Below, in pieces: positions 44,803-57,308 of a DNA stretch of 64,000 bases. The position numbers and the translations under genes are program-made. The stretch comes from Tuctoria greenei (lineage: Eukaryota > Streptophyta > Magnoliopsida > Poales > Poaceae): NCBI GenBank assembly GCA_036927565.1, contig JAYESD010000001.1, positions 142,527,415-142,591,414 of the forward strand. Reading direction: 5' to 3'. Numbering within the stretch: position 1 is the first letter of the stretch; each line of letters begins with the position of its first letter. The notes beneath the pieces are model-generated. The model saw only the letters and a list, made by a program, of their open reading frames with translations. It had not been told where the DNA came from and did no database searches.

Positions 44803-46306
44803 TGTAAGTGCATCTAGGATATCCCTTGTGCGTTTTGGCTAATTGATGACAAACATATGAGATCCTAATGAAACTATTGAGATGATTGCAGGACAAACAA
44901 GTGAAACAACTCGGTGCACACAAAAAGGTGAAAAATGGAGTGGTGTCTAAAGAGGGATACTTTAATGGATCTTGGAAGATCAAATTAGATTTTAAATGTA
45001 TAGGGAGTGTATGAAAGATACACTCCAAGAGCTCACAACTTTGCACTGGGGTAAGGGTTTAAAATTAACCTAACCTTCACAATGCACCGGACTAGTCCGA
45101 TCATGGACTGGACTAGTCCGTTACACTTTCTGGAGTCTCCCCTCTCAGGAGACCGGACTAGTCCGTGTGTCCACCGGACTAGTCCGTTGAACTTTCTGGA
45201 GTCTCTCATATTGGGAGACCGGACTAGTCTGTGTGTCCACCGGACTAGTCTGTTGAACTTTCTGGAGTATCTCATATTGGGAGACCGGACTAGTCCGTGT
45301 GTCCACCGAACTAGTCCATTGAACTTTCTGGAGTCTCCTATCCGTGGAGATCAGACTAGTCCGCGAACTAGTCCATTGAACTTTCTGAAGTCCACCTTCA
45401 CACAGCACCGGACTAGTCCGAGCTTGGACCGGACTAGTCCGGCAGACTTTCTGACTTCGAAGTACACTGTGACCGGACAAGTCCGGACTTGTACCGGACT
45501 AGTCCGGTATTAGGGTTTTTCAACGGTTACTTTTTGGAAACCCCATAAATAGAGAATCCACGGCTTTCGTATTAACATACACGTCGAATACTGCTAAAAA
45601 CACAAACCCTGGTGCCGCCACTTTGTCCCAAGATCCAAAAACTCATCTCCCCACACATCTAAGGTGCAAAAAGAGTCAAATCATTTGAACACTTGGATTC
45701 GGGATTGGGAGATCGTCGTTCCTTCGTTGCGACTCTTGGGGTTTGATCTTTCTACACTTATACTCTACATTGTAATACTTTCAAGTGTATTTGATCGCCT
45801 CTTTCGTTGTAATTCTCGTGGGAGCCCTCAACGTGTGAGGTTGCCCCACAAACTCGGTGATTACCCGTGATAGTGGAATCAAGTCGGCCTTCGTGGTGAC
45901 TTGAAGAGGGAAAGGGTTGGAGACCCGGATCTTTGTGAGCTTCGTCAACGAGGACGTAGATCTCGTGGTGAGATCGAACCTCAGTAAAAATTCGCTTGTC
46001 TCTTGTGCCTCATTTACTTTACGTTTTGTTCACTAGATCACTTAATTGCTAGACAACCATTTAAGTTGGTCATAAGTCTTCACGTTCATTCATACACTAA
46101 TCTTAAATCAAAGAACCTGTTGTTCTCATTTCCGCTGCTAGAAGAACCTAGTTTCCCAAATAACACTTAATCAACTCACAAATTTCAGCACATCGGACTA
46201 GTCCGCCCACATAACCGGACTAGTCCGGTCAATCAAGTTTTTGACGACTCTATTAAGTGTGCAGGAAATTCAGAAGGCCTACTCACCCCCCTCTAGGCCA
46301 CATTCA
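44803..46306 (+). repeat. 3' LTR of the Sirevirus, complete (1504 bp)
   Basis: TGTAAGTGC...GGCCACATTCA followed by TSD CTTAG. The palindrome array is at 45087-45506 (about 14 units), with two more palindromes at 46194-46228. The TATA box position reads CATAAATAG (45544), a one-base change from the left copy. Confidence 0.94.
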
Positions 46307-46311
46307 CTTAG

Positions 46312-46977
46312 GATGGCTTGTGCTATGGCTCATAAGGTATTTTCTTAGTATGCTAGCATGGTGCTAGGGTATTTAAGTAGCGTTGGATGTCTCACAGACA
46401 CACGGATTGAAGAGGTAGGCAGTAGGTGGTGATAGCCCTATCTGTCCTTTGTAATCCTCCACGTTCGGCTATGCCACAGGCCCTTGGCGGGAGTCGGCCT
46501 AGCATTGCTAGCGGTAATCTCGTGCCCGATGTGTTGAATAGCATTGCATAGGAATTCATCATTGACATGACCATTAGTATCTACCTTTGGCTATGTATAT
46601 GTATTAGAAGCATTGTAGGAGCAACTCTCTAACTCTCAATCCAATCTCCCCCTAGGACCCATTTTACCCTTTAGAATAGATTGCCTAGGTGTGTGTCACA
46701 CTACCCCTATTATCAACTGACCCCTGTCCGGATAATGGATTAGTATCCCATAGCTTGACCATAAGAGTAGTATATACTTTAATCCATTGCCTTCCTTTGG
46801 GATAAATACGATACCCTTGGGAATACTCATGGGTGAAATGCTAAAATGGTATCTTCCGTGCGCTTGCGGATCTCATCTCTTTACTGGAGATGATCTGTGG
46901 TGTTAAGAAATACCAACAAGCATTTCTGGCGCCGTTGCCGGGGGTGATTTGTTAGTATATCTTAGGAGCCGTCAACA
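46312..46977 (+). repeat. Second part of the Athila-like 5' LTR
   Basis: Continues the LTR interrupted at 28682 and ends GCCGTCAACA at 46977. It carries an extra copy of the primer-binding-site sequence, TGGCGCCGTTGCCGGGGG at 46927-46944, 59 bp before the true site at 46986. Confidence 0.92.
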
Positions 46978-46985
46978 AGCATTTC

Positions 46986-47003
46986 TGGCGCCGTTGCCGG
47001 GGA
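46986..47003 (+). promoter_or_regulatory. Primer binding site (tRNA-Asp type) of the Athila-like element
   Basis: TGGCGCCGTTGCCGGGGA, eight bases after the LTR end. This is the site known from Athila elements. Minus-strand cDNA synthesis would start here. Confidence 0.85.
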
Positions 47004-50000
47004 AGGCAAAGGAAGTGAAGGATAGCTATCACTTGTGATTAAGCTATAGGTACTAATAGTTATTAGACAGAATTACCCTTGTTTGTTTTCTCCTTTGTGT
47101 GAAAACAGAGTAGTGTTGGCCAACCCATTGTATGGGGTGGCCAACGAGGACGCAAGTGCTAAACTGCATGATGATTTAAGGCGTACCTCAACAAATGTCC
47201 GCTAGGCAACACCATTGCCTTTTTGCGGGAGAATTTCAGCTTTTAGTAGGAGCCAAAGTCAGCCATACCCAAGCTTGGGGAAGGCTCCAAGAAGTTCTTC
47301 TTGGTTTGCCTCCACCATGGGGTGGATAGTTGTCTCTTCATCCAACACTCGTGTCATGGGTTGGCTCCACCAATCCATGACCACATTCATGCTGGAGCTG
47401 AAGGAGTCCTATTCTCATTCATCATGGATGAGAAGACGGTCTACACTCAAGGGGTGGATTGAAGAATGCTCGAGTTCCCATAGCTTGTCATGCACACCAC
47501 TTCACAAGGTGGATATGCTAGTTATGGAACTACACCTCCCATTGAAGTGTCATGAATATCCAAGTCATTGGAAATTTGTTTGGATAATCCAAGTCATTGA
47601 TATTCGCATTATTTGTGAAAATCCATGTCATCATGGGATGCGTGGGAATTATTTCCCTAAGACCCATGAGGACCTTTTTTTCAAACAACAACTCCAATGG
47701 CTACCATTCACAAGGAGGTCAAGGGTGGAATTAACATCACCCTTGTATTCAAGGAGGCTATTGCTTTCCAAGGGATTTAAGTTCAACTAGCCTACCTTGA
47801 AGTATCTTGGCCAAGCAGAAATCAAGACAACATTCTCATGAAGATCTTGGCCAAGGACAAGAACTTAAGGAGCCTTCAAAGTCCAAGATATCCCACATCA
47901 CTTGTTGGGATTCCCACACTTCGACCAAACCCATTCAACCTAGGGAAAGTGACATCGTGGATGAAGCATTTCTTGTTTGATTGTGGAGTCCACATGTCAT
48001 CATGCCCAAGGAAGCCTTTGACCCATGATCAAGGTATGGGTTGATTCAATGGAATATCAATATGGTCAGAGTGGCACCCCTAAGAAGGACAAAGCCTCAC
48101 CATTCCCACGAAGGAATACATTCAAGAGGGAGAACCCGTCGCTACAACAACATGTCTATATCAATACAACAGGGAGAGGCTAGGGCCACCATGTGGCCCA
48201 CATGTCCAAATGACAGCCAAATGAGTTTGGCATGTCAAAACAGAAGAAATTGTCCACATATTCAACTCCGGGATTGGACAACAAATCATCGCGTTGAACA
48301 GAACGGAGGTAAGTCCTACTCATCGGACTTCAAAAATTCGGTGAGTCCTTGCCAATAGGTTAATTGGTGGTTATCTCATATTTGTTTTCCAAATTGCATC
48401 AACCCTTGCATTTGCATGTTTGAAATTCCACACTTGCATGTTGGAAAGTAAAATTTCCAACCATCATAAAACTAAAAATTTGAATTAGGGGAGAAATTTA
48501 ATTGGATATGAACTACGTGCATGACCACTTGAATTTATGTTCCTAGTTCAAACCAAAAAGATTTGCTTTGACCCTCATTGCATTTACAAGTTATTTCAAG
48601 CTGGGCAAGACAATTTGAAAATTGGGTTCAATTTGCTTTTGGCTAATGTAACCCGTTTTCGAGTTGTTTTGTGTGTTCCTAATTAAAGTGCAGCTAGGTT
48701 AAAATTGTGAAGAGGTGGTTTGGCAAGAAAGTGGAAGGTTTCATCAAGCTCAAGTCACCATTGGGAGGATTTGAGAACACTTCTCTCCTTCAAACTCATT
48801 TTGAGTTTGAGGAAGAGAAATGTTCAAGAGGATGACCCAATGGAGGAGCCAGAACCAAATCCATCGCCAAATCCAACCTCAACTTGGCATTTGACATCAA
48901 CCATCAATCCTACGCCAAAAATCAAGGTTGTGAGTTTCTCCCGCAAAGACCTTCGTCACCAACTGCTCTTCAAATGAGGTATGAGTTTAGAATTTTTCAT
49001 TGTTTGGTTTGCCATAGAATTGAATGTATTTGCTTGCATTTTTTAGGAAGGTTGACACTTCCTCATCATTCAATTCTCAAGCATCCTCACAAGAGTAATT
49101 GTGGGTATTGACTTTTGGATCTCCAAAAGGAAATCCCACCTTACGTGGAAAAATCTCAAACAAGTACCTAGAATACTTTAAGAATTGTTTTGTAAACTTA
49201 GTCATTTTTGTCGAGGTTTAGAAAACAAAACTTTTGGGCATGACTTAATTGGTGAATTGGCATATAGGAACTTGGGCATAGTGACAACCATAATTTTTAA
49301 TTAAGCTTCATGCATAGATGGTGTCACAAGATTTCAAATTCCTAGGAAAAAGTGATATCCTTGCTCTGAAATTGAATTGCATTTTTAGGAAGAGTCACTA
49401 AATTTCAAATTCCTAGTGAGGTTCAGGAGGATAAAAATTGAGAATCTTGTTTGTCATGGTCTAAATGATAAAAAATTGCTCTTGAAAGCTAAGATGGTTA
49501 GAAACTTTAAAAGGTGTAGGGATCCATATAGTTTATTTCTATCACATGCATTGCTATGAGTAGGAGCTTTAGAAAATATGCAACATGAGTTATCCATAAG
49601 GCTCCACTCTTATCAACGAATAACACATTGATCATAGATACACTTGACATTGGATCCAATGCATATTTGATTTTGTTCTTCCCCGTATGTACAAATGAAA
49701 GTTCAGTTACCTAACCCGAACATTCATTTGTACAAGTCTCGGGGGCTAACCATCCCTCTCTATTCAAGAGAGGAAGATTGCAGGACTAATATTACTATGC
49801 AGGCATTCAAGAAGCTGATTGTTGGGATCCCTGGAGGATCCCATTTCAACATTTCTTGGCCAAGGAGGAAATGAGGATGGTTGCTACCTATCGGAAATTA
49901 TGCTCGAAGGTCAATCATAACTATACGAGGCTAGAGATTTGAAATGGGAACCCTCCACGAGCAACCAATGGGCTGCCACGAATGGGTGAGAGCATTATGC

Positions 50001-52025
50001 TCTCAACTATTCTAAGCACTCATTCAAGCTCAAGGGATTTGCCACCATCATTGGGTACAAGTTATTCCTATGTGGCTAAGAGTTATGATGTACCATGACC
50101 AAGGAATGACAAGATCACACCCAAATTATATTGGGTGCAAGTTGTTCCTATGTGGCTAGAAGGTATGTCATGCCTTAGCCAAGGAACAACAAATCACACT
50201 CAACTCATGTTGAGTGCATGTCATTCCTTTGTGGTTCTAGGTATGTTGTACCGTACCCAAGGAACAACTGATCATACCCAATGCATGTTGGGCACATGTC
50301 ACTCCCTTATGGAAAAAAGATATGATACACCTTAGCCAAAGAATGACAAACATACTCAATGTATGTTGAGTGCACGTCATTCCTTTGGATCTAAAGGTTA
50401 TCATTATCCTAGCCAAGGAATGACAAATCACAACCAACACATGGAGACCCTGATGTGCGGACGATCAACATCGGAAACACTCTACTCAACCACACTCATG
50501 GTGTCAATGGGAGGCAACACAACAATCAACACTCAACCCTCCATTATCAAAGCCATGCTGCAACAAGGATAGGCCAACTCATGGCCTACCTCTGCCGTTA
50601 GGGTTTCAACCCCTATCACGGACCTTGATCAAGAATAAGCTTGGGGGAGGACCCCCACTTGAGGTAACTTGTATCACACCCACTACATTTTTATTTCAAA
50701 TCATCCATTGCATATTTATTTTCCATCCATCCATCATCCACCTTGCATTTAAAAAATATATATATAAATAGGTTAGATTTGTTTTCATCAAATAAAGATG
50801 TGCGGTAAGAATGATTTAAAATTCACATAGATGAAATGATGAATAGTTGTTCTGTTTTATTTCCCTAAGTCTCTAGTTTACAACTTGTTACTCACCGAAT
50901 ATTGCTTTCATTGGTTTGAAATACTTTTACCTTAATTTGGAAGTTGTGGATAGCAAAAGCTTAATCTAATTCTAGGTTGTTGCAAGATTAGAATTAGCAA
51001 TAGGGCTGCTAGCCCTGATTTTAAAGGAAAACTTAGATTTCCAGAGAAATTCTAAAAAGATTTAAGTTTCCCTCAATTGATTGGAAATACCTACCAAAGC
51101 CATATGATGTTATACATAGACAAAACCTTATGCATATGCTATTTGCTTTCACATTGAGCCTAGTCAAACTAGTATAGACCTATGTGAGAAATCATTCAAC
51201 TCTTTTTGAATTCAAGACTTCACTTGCACATGTTATACTTCTACACTAGAAGTAAGCAAAACGTCCATCATATCCACCATACCACAACAAAAAGAGAAAC
51301 TCCATGTTATTCATGTTTAGCACTCTCTTCAAATTTCATTGCAAGAAAGGGAGTAGAAGACACGGCTATCAAAAAAAAAACATGCTTACATCATAAGCAT
51401 GAGAGAAAAAAAAAAAGAGAAAAGAAAAGTAGTCATGTTTCATCCCTTCAAAAAGAAAGAGAGATTATACCAAGAAGGAGTTATCTGAAGTATCCACATC
51501 CCCTTCCACTCCAGCACACATGCACTAGTCTTGAATCAAAAAGTTTTGAATTGAATTCTCCTAAGGCTTACTCTTTTGACTTAGCAATATATGTGATGCA
51601 AATATGCCTACTTACTTTCCTTACCAAGCTCCACATACAAGCCATATTCAATGAGTAGGAATAGTAGAGGCACAATGCTTTGGTGAGGAAATATTTCCAC
51701 TATCCACAAAGGTGTGACTGAGAGAATCAAATTGACGTACTTAATATCGAAACTGAACTCTCCGGGATTTAAGTGGAACTTGATTTCTAGGCTATATTTG
51801 CTCCATTTGCTATTCTACCTTTCAACTACTCATGAATATGAAAAAGCATAAGCCCCATGATAACTTAAGAAAGGTAGGATATCATAGCCAATTTCTGCAA
51901 TACTAGGTAGAGTATCTTGTTGTGCATTAGATACTTTTGAAAATAAGATATTGTAGCAACTCCTGATCATCAACCTAAAGTCTTGACTTTGCTCGGGACG
52001 AGCAAAGGATAAGCTTGGGGGAGTT
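47004..52025 (+). other. Internal region of the Athila-like element, no gag or pol seen
   Basis: Leader frames (47215-47790) and others further on have no recognisable domain. Landmarks are a tandem repeat at 50053-50435, a polypurine-tract-like AAGCTTGGGGGAGGA at 50637-50651, and the true tract AAGCTTGGGGGAG next to the LTR. An A-rich stretch (51370-51430) and AT-rich sequence make up the rest. It fits a large retrotransposon derivative whose length is kept but whose coding capacity is gone. Confidence 0.75.
50053..50435. repeat. About five tandem copies of an 80-85 bp unit
   Basis: Each unit has GGGT(G/A)CAAGTTATTCC or TTGAGTGCATGTCATTCC, a (T)GTGGCTA-(A)GG-TATG block, then (A)GCCAAGGAATGACAAATCAC. 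The halves GTCATTCCTT and AAGGAATGAC are inverse complements, so each unit, and units with each other, can form hairpins. Confidence 0.85.
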
Positions 52026-53650
52026 TGTTGACGGTTGTTATATACCAATTTCATCCGTCAATTTAACTCAATTATGTGAAGGATTTGTCATTTCTTGCAC
52101 ACATCACCTTTCTATCTAACCCAATTCCACTTGGACTTGGAGAAATATGTGTATGCAGCATTTTATGCAGGAAATGAGGAAATGTAGAGGGACCAATCCT
52201 ATAAAATATCATCCCAGCCAATCAGGCGACGACACGTGGCATCCCATGGATCAAATGGCCCACAAACAGAAGTATCCGAGGAGATCCAACAGTGTATCAC
52301 CCATATACATCAATGGGACCCACCTGGAAGCCACCTGGAGAAAGCACACGAGAAACGGTGAAATGACCAGGTCGGCCAAACCAGGGGGTCGGCCGACCTG
52401 GTCTTTGCATCAAACTCGGTCAGCCTCCACGTGTTGGCTCCTCCCGGCTCCCTGGTGTCAATGGTGACTGATTCGCGCGCTTTTGGTGGCAGGAACAGAC
52501 CTCAACACTAGTATAAATAGGAGCCCCTACCCCTCACTTCCACACACACCACTTGGGCATCATTCTATTGTATACACTATGTTCCATAGTCCTTAGAGGA
52601 GTTAGGATGTAGAGAGGAGAGCCTCTAGTCCCAAGTCCAAATTGGGAAAGGAGTAGAAGGAGTCTCTCTTCCCAATTCCACACTGGGAAAGGTATGGCTT
52701 ATGTATTCCTTCTTGTATTTGTGACTTTGTGCTCAATAAAGATATTATCTTTAGTCTTCTTTTATACGTATACTTGGACAAAGCGTTTCTTGTTTGATTG
52801 TGGAGTCTATGTATGTGGAAGGTATAGTCTTTATGATTTCACTCTCATGATCACATCTTATGGTCATAAACATTATAGACCCCCACTATAGTCTATGTAG
52901 TTATGATATGATTATGTTAATATGAATGACTATGCTATGCAATCAACATTGGTTCAACGATGTTTAGGTTAGTCATTGCCTTAGGATGGCTTGTGCCATG
53001 GCTCCTAAGGTATTTGGTTAGTATGCTAGCATGGTGCTAGGGTATTTAAGTAGCGTCGGATGTCTCGTAGACCCACGGATTGAAGAGGTAGGCAGTAGTT
53101 GGTGACAGCCCTATCTGTCCTTTGTAATCCTCCACATTCGGCTACGCCACAGACTCTCGGCAGGAGTGGGCCTAGTATTGCTAGGGGTAAGCCCGTGCCC
53201 GATGTGTTGAATAGCATTGCATAGGAATTCATCATTGACATGACCATTAGTATCTACCTTAGGCTATGTATATGTATTAGGAGCATTGTAGGAGCAACTC
53301 TTTGACACTCAATCCAATCTCCCTCTAGGAACCATTTTACCCTTTAGAATAGATTGCCTAGGTGTGTGTCACACTACCCCTATTATCAACTGACCCCTGT
53401 CCAGATAATGGATTAGTATCCCATAGCTTGACCGTAAGAGTAGTATATACTTTACTCCATTGCCTTCCTTTGGGATAAATACGATACCTTTGGGAATACT
53501 CATGGGTAAAATGCTACAACGGTATCTTTTGTGCGTTTGCGGATCTCATCTCTTTACTGGAGATGATTTGTGGTGTTAAGAAATACCAACAGGCATTTCT
53601 GGTGCCATTGCCGAGGATGATTTGTTAGTATATCTTAGGAGCCGTCAACA
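52026..53650 (+). repeat. 3' LTR of the Athila-like element, complete (1625 bp)
   Basis: TGTTGACGGTTG...AGCCGTCAACA, followed by TSD CTCCC at 53651-53655. TATAAATAG at 52512-52520. The internal primer-site copy has decayed here (TGGTGCCATTGCCGAGGA, 53600-53617). Confidence 0.94.
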
Positions 53651-53655
53651 CTCCC

Positions 53656-54290
53656 TTCACCAACAGCTGTTTGACACCATAGATAATGCCACCTTGAGCC
53701 GTAGATGAGAGCTTCATACTCCGCCATGTTGTTGGTTGCCTTGAAATCAAGGTGGACCATGTACTTGACCTTCTCCCTAGTCAGAGCCAGGAGAAGGATT
53801 CCAGCTCCGGCCCCTGCTTCTGCACGGATCCATTGAAGTAGAGAGTCTAGTGAGGCTCGGTGAATACCGGAACCTTGAGTTCTGGTTTCTGCTCACTATG
53901 GTCTCCAGGGTTTGATGGAGGGAGAGTCCATTCCACCATGAAGTCAGCCAAGGCTTGACTTTTGATTGCTTGTCATGACACGAATTCTAGATCGAATTCG
54001 GCCAGTTCTGCTGCCCACTTTGCAATGTTCCTAGTAGAGTTAGGGTTATGCAAAATAGCATGCAGTGGAAAAGAAGTTACGACTGATATTTTGTGGGCTT
54101 GGAAGTAGTGATGAAGCTTCCTTGAGGAATTAAGAACTGCGTAAAGCAGCTTATGCACCTCAATGTATCTTGTCTTGGGGTCGTGGAGCACTTCGCTGAT
54201 GAAGTACACGGGGTGTTGGATGGTCCGGAACCTTTCGGAAGGGCCCGAAGCTTCTTCTCCATCGACCCGAACCTTGCTAGAAGGATCCAT
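53656..54290 (-). pseudogene. Tat RNase H and first half of the second (archaeal-type) RNase H
   Basis: 54290-53973 on the minus strand gives the RT-linked RNase H: HPVYFISEVLHDPKTRY, LLYAVLNSSRKLHHYFQAHK and NIAKWAAELAEFDLEF. 53972-53656 gives LYFNGS (usually FDGS, so the first catalytic Asp is Asn) and NNMAEYEALIYG of the second RNase H, which is then cut by the Athila-like insertion. Having two RNase H domains is a Tat-lineage trait. Confidence 0.85.
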
Positions 54291-54347
54291 AACATCTTGG
54301 TCGGCCAGATGAACTTCCTCAAGTAAATGAGGTTGATCCCCTAGCGT

Positions 54348-55460
54348 TTAGTCTTGAGGCTCCGTGTCTGGGTGCTGGGACCCAGACATGCCTTCAAGTG
54401 ATTCCGGACCCTCCCAGAGGGGTCTGGGTTCCTGGACTGGATGTAGCTCCGGTCTTTCCGCAACCAGGACCATACTGTCAACTTCGGTGGTTGCCAAAAT
54501 GTAAAGCAGTAAAGGCTCACCAGGGTTCGGAGCTACCAATAATGGTAGTGTGGTGAGAAGCTGTTTTAGCTCTTGAAATGCCTTTTCTGCTTCTTCGGAC
54601 CAATGAAATGGTTCGGACTTCCTCAGGAGTTTGAAGAAGGGTAGCGCCCGTTCTGCCAATCTTGAGATAAACCGGCTGAGCGCAGCTAGACATCTGGTTA
54701 ACTTCTGGACATCCTCAATGCGGACTGGGGGCTGCATATCTTCTATGGCCTTGATCTTCGCCAGATTTGCTTCAATTCCTCGGTGAGTCACCAAGAAACC
54801 CAGAAGCTTCCCGGAGCTAACCCCGAAGACACACTTGTCCGGGTTCAGCTTGGTGTGTGTGGTGCACAGCTTGTCGAAGACAGCTTGTAAATTGTTAAGG
54901 AGTGATTCCTTGTTCTTGATCTTCACAACGATGTCATTATTGTACACCTCCGCCAAGTCTCTAATTAGCCCTCTAAATGTTTTGTACATAGCTCGCACAA
55001 ATGTTGAAGCAGCATTTTTAAGACCGAACGACATGGCAGTATAACAGTACAATCCGTCTACTGTTATGAAGGCAGTATGCTCTTCATCTTCCTTAACATT
55101 TGGATTTGATGATATCCAGAATATGCATCTAAGAAGCACAATAGCTCACACCCGGAGGTGGAGTCCACTATCTGATATATTCTAGGTAGTGAAAATGGAT
55201 CCTTTGGACATGCCTTATTTAAGGTGGTGTAGTCGATACATCTGAAGCTTCCCACCGGCTTTGGGTACAACAACTGGGTTTGCCAGCCATTTTGGATGGA
55301 AGACTTCCCAGATGAATCCAGCTTCGAGCAACTTCTTGATTTCCTGTCGGATGAAGTTTTGTCGCTCGATTGATTGCTTTCGGGGCTTCTGGTGTACAGG
55401 CCGTGCGTCACGGTAAATCTTCATATTGTGCTCAATCACCTCCCTAGGGATCCCAGGCAT
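54348..55460 (-). pseudogene. Tat reverse transcriptase, frameshifted, catalytic motif changed
   Basis: Pieces in three frames. 55460-55215 has PGIPREVIEHNMKIYRDARP, and the next frame has FRCIDYTTLNKACPKDPF and LLCFLDAYSGYHQI. 55139-54348 has GLYCYTAMSFGLKNAASTFV, then EVYNNDIVV, where the usual YVDD or YIDD is YNND. LNPDKCVFGVSSGKLLGFLV and the thumb/connection follow. Loss of one catalytic Asp means no polymerase activity even if the frames were continuous. Confidence 0.88.
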
Positions 55461-55523
55461 TTGTTACAGTTTCCAAGCAAACATGTCGACATTAGCCCGA
55501 AGGAAAGTGATGAGCGAGAGTTC

Positions 55524-56261
55524 CTATTTGTTGTTCAGACCTCCCGATATACAGGTAGTCTGAGCAACGTTGGAACTAATTTGGACGACTTTAATGAGAA
55601 CGTCAGTGTCGCCACTTGGTTGCACGTGAGGTGCGGAGGTAGAGCCTTTATGACGGATGCTAGGAGGGTTTGGAGCTGACTCCTTACTAGATGCTCCCCC
55701 TTGCATTGTGGTAAGCGCATGGAGTTCTTCTAGGACAGTAACTCCTACAGTGCGATCTTCGCGGATCCGGAGAACGCCCGTGGGTGTTGGCATCTTCAAC
55801 ACTAAGTAACCATAATGAGCAGCGGCCATGAACTTGTATAAGGCTGGCCTGCCCAGAATGGCGTTGAATGGCAGACTGATCTGCATGATGTCAAAGACCA
55901 ATTTCTCAGTTCTGTAGTTCTCCCGAGTCCCGAAGGTCACTGGGAGTGTGATAGAACCGAGAGGAGTAATAGTCCCCGGACCTACCCCAGAAAAAGGTCG
56001 GGATGGGCGAAGGTCTGAAGGCCAGAGTTGAAGCTTAATGAAAGCTTCAAAGCTTATGAGGTTCAGCCCTGAACCTCCGTCCACCATTACATGGTGGATT
56101 TGAATATTGTTTATGGTGGGTGACACCATCAACGGGAGTTGGCCAGCCCCGATCATGTTTCGGGGGCAGTCCGAAGCATCAAAAATGATGGGAGTATCCA
56201 TCCACTTCTGATGAGGCTCCGCCTTAGCAGTGGGAGCTGCCACGATCATGTCCCGCCGCAT
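55524..56261 (-). pseudogene. Tat aspartic protease region
   Basis: On the minus strand HHVMVDGGSGLNLISFEAF holds the D-G-G-S active site usual for Tat/Athila protease. PFNAILGRPALYKFMAA is the ILGR flap motif. Open for 245 codons. It would cleave gag-pol. The upstream border to gag is frameshifted around 56400-56490. Confidence 0.85.
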
Positions 56262-56489
56262 TGTCTTGAGGATGCTGCGAGAGGTGATGTCCCAAGATTC
56301 ACCATAGATGGTGTTTAGGGTCTTCCGGCGCTCATTTTTAGAGACGTCGGAGTCATCGTCAATAATGTTGTAAACAGCTTTTAGGACCTTCTTGGGATCC
56401 TGGAAACCTAGCTCCTCTTCAGCCGGAGCTTCATCGACTTTTTGTTTTTCTTCCCACTGACAGAAAGGAGCTTCTTCCTGGCGCTTGTT

Positions 56490-57308
56490 CTAGCGCTCGA
56501 CAAGATTCCGGACCTCTTGACATTCTTCCAGGCTGTGTCTATCCGTCTTGTGAATCGGACACCACACATTGGAATTGTTACTGTCTTCTGATGAAGGATG
56601 AGGTCGTTTCTCGGGGCGTGGCCCCCAGCCACCTGGAGCTGCAACACCTACAGCGGCTAGTTCGCCGGACAACGACTTCTTCTTGGTGTTGGGCTGCCTT
56701 TTCTTTTTGCCACCACCGGAGGTAGTGGCTTCATTTTTGGAGGACTTCATGTTGGCCTTCAGAGCTAGCTTTGAGTGCATTTCATGGCCCTCCATAGCTC
56801 TAGCACATTTGTCCGCTAGGCTGAAGAGTTTAGTGACGCTGGTGACTTCTTTGATGTCCTGCTTCTCCAACATCTTCTTATCTCGAACACCCTGTCTGAA
56901 TGCAACAATAACAGAAGAGCTCGAGATTGAAGGAATAGTATTTCGTATCTGAGAAAACCGCTGGATGAAGGATCGTAGCGATTCCCCCGATGTTTGCTTT
57001 ATAGCAAACAGATCCGATTCAGTGCCAGACCGGGTGTATGAACTCCCGAAGTTGGCAGTGAATTGCTGGCATAGCTCCGCCCAACTATTAATGGAGTCGG
57101 GTGGAAGACTCATGAACCAGGACCTTGCAGTCCCAGTCAAAGCCACTGGGAAATAATTGGCCATCACAGCCTCATCACCTCCCGCTGCTAGTATGGTAGT
57201 GGAGTAGATTTGAAGGAATTCCGCGGGGTTGACAGTCCTGTCGAATTTTTCCGGCAAGTGAGGTCGGAACTTCTGTGGCCATCTGACCATGCGTAAATGC
57301 ATGGCCAC
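56490..57308 (-). pseudogene. Tat gag (capsid-nucleocapsid)
   Basis: Read from 57308: LPEKFDRTVNPAEFLQIY, VMANYFPVALTGTARSWFM, WAELCQQFTANFGSSYTR and RSFIQRFSQIRNTIP form the Retrotrans_gag domain. A Lys-rich spacer (GGGKKKRQPNTKKK) and a single knuckle-like CPIHKTDRHSLEEC follow. Open for 272 codons, but the expected N-terminus lies in other frames at 57309-57977, where MARQVGELTRDLK (57977) marks the probable original start. Confidence 0.85.

Larger units (their letters stand above)
28683..46306 (+). mobile_element. Sirevirus-type Copia retrotransposon, TSD CTTAG
   Basis: Starts TGTAAGTGCATCTAGG and ends GGCCACATTCA, with exact duplications CTTAG at 28678-28682 and 46307-46311. Primer binding site TGGTATCAGAGC (30883-30894) fits initiator tRNA-Met. 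The polypurine tract AAAAAGGGGGAGAT (44789-44802) is the Sirevirus form. LTR length (3' LTR 1504 bp), a large gag with a coiled coil, clusters of palindromes in the LTR and an extra ORF after pol all fit the Sirevirus genus (Opie/Ji/SIRE relatives). A CACTA element (32919-38617) splits gag, and Athila-like DNA replaces part of the left LTR. Without these it would be about 11.2 kb. Confidence 0.93.
27724..53650 (+). mobile_element. Athila-like Gypsy derivative without gag/pol, TSD CTCCC
   Basis: It begins TGTTGACGG and ends AGCCGTCAACA, with exact 5-bp duplications CTCCC at 27719-27723 and 53651-53655. The 3' LTR is 52026-53650 (1625 bp). The 5' LTR is split by a Sirevirus but its parts (27724-28682 and 46312-46977) also sum to 1625 bp. 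The primer binding site TGGCGCCGTTGCCGGGGA (46986-47003) fits tRNA-Asp, as in Athila. The polypurine tract is AAGCTTGGGGGAG (about 52011-52023). The roughly 5.05-kb internal region shows no gag, protease, RT or integrase, so it must rely on proteins of another element. Without the Sirevirus it is about 8.3 kb. Confidence 0.93.

Noticed and set aside
28966..45506. CRISPR-like look of regularly spaced palindromic repeats
   Set aside because: Spacers are themselves repeated and not unique, the DNA is plant, there are no cas genes, and the arrays sit inside retrotransposon LTRs.
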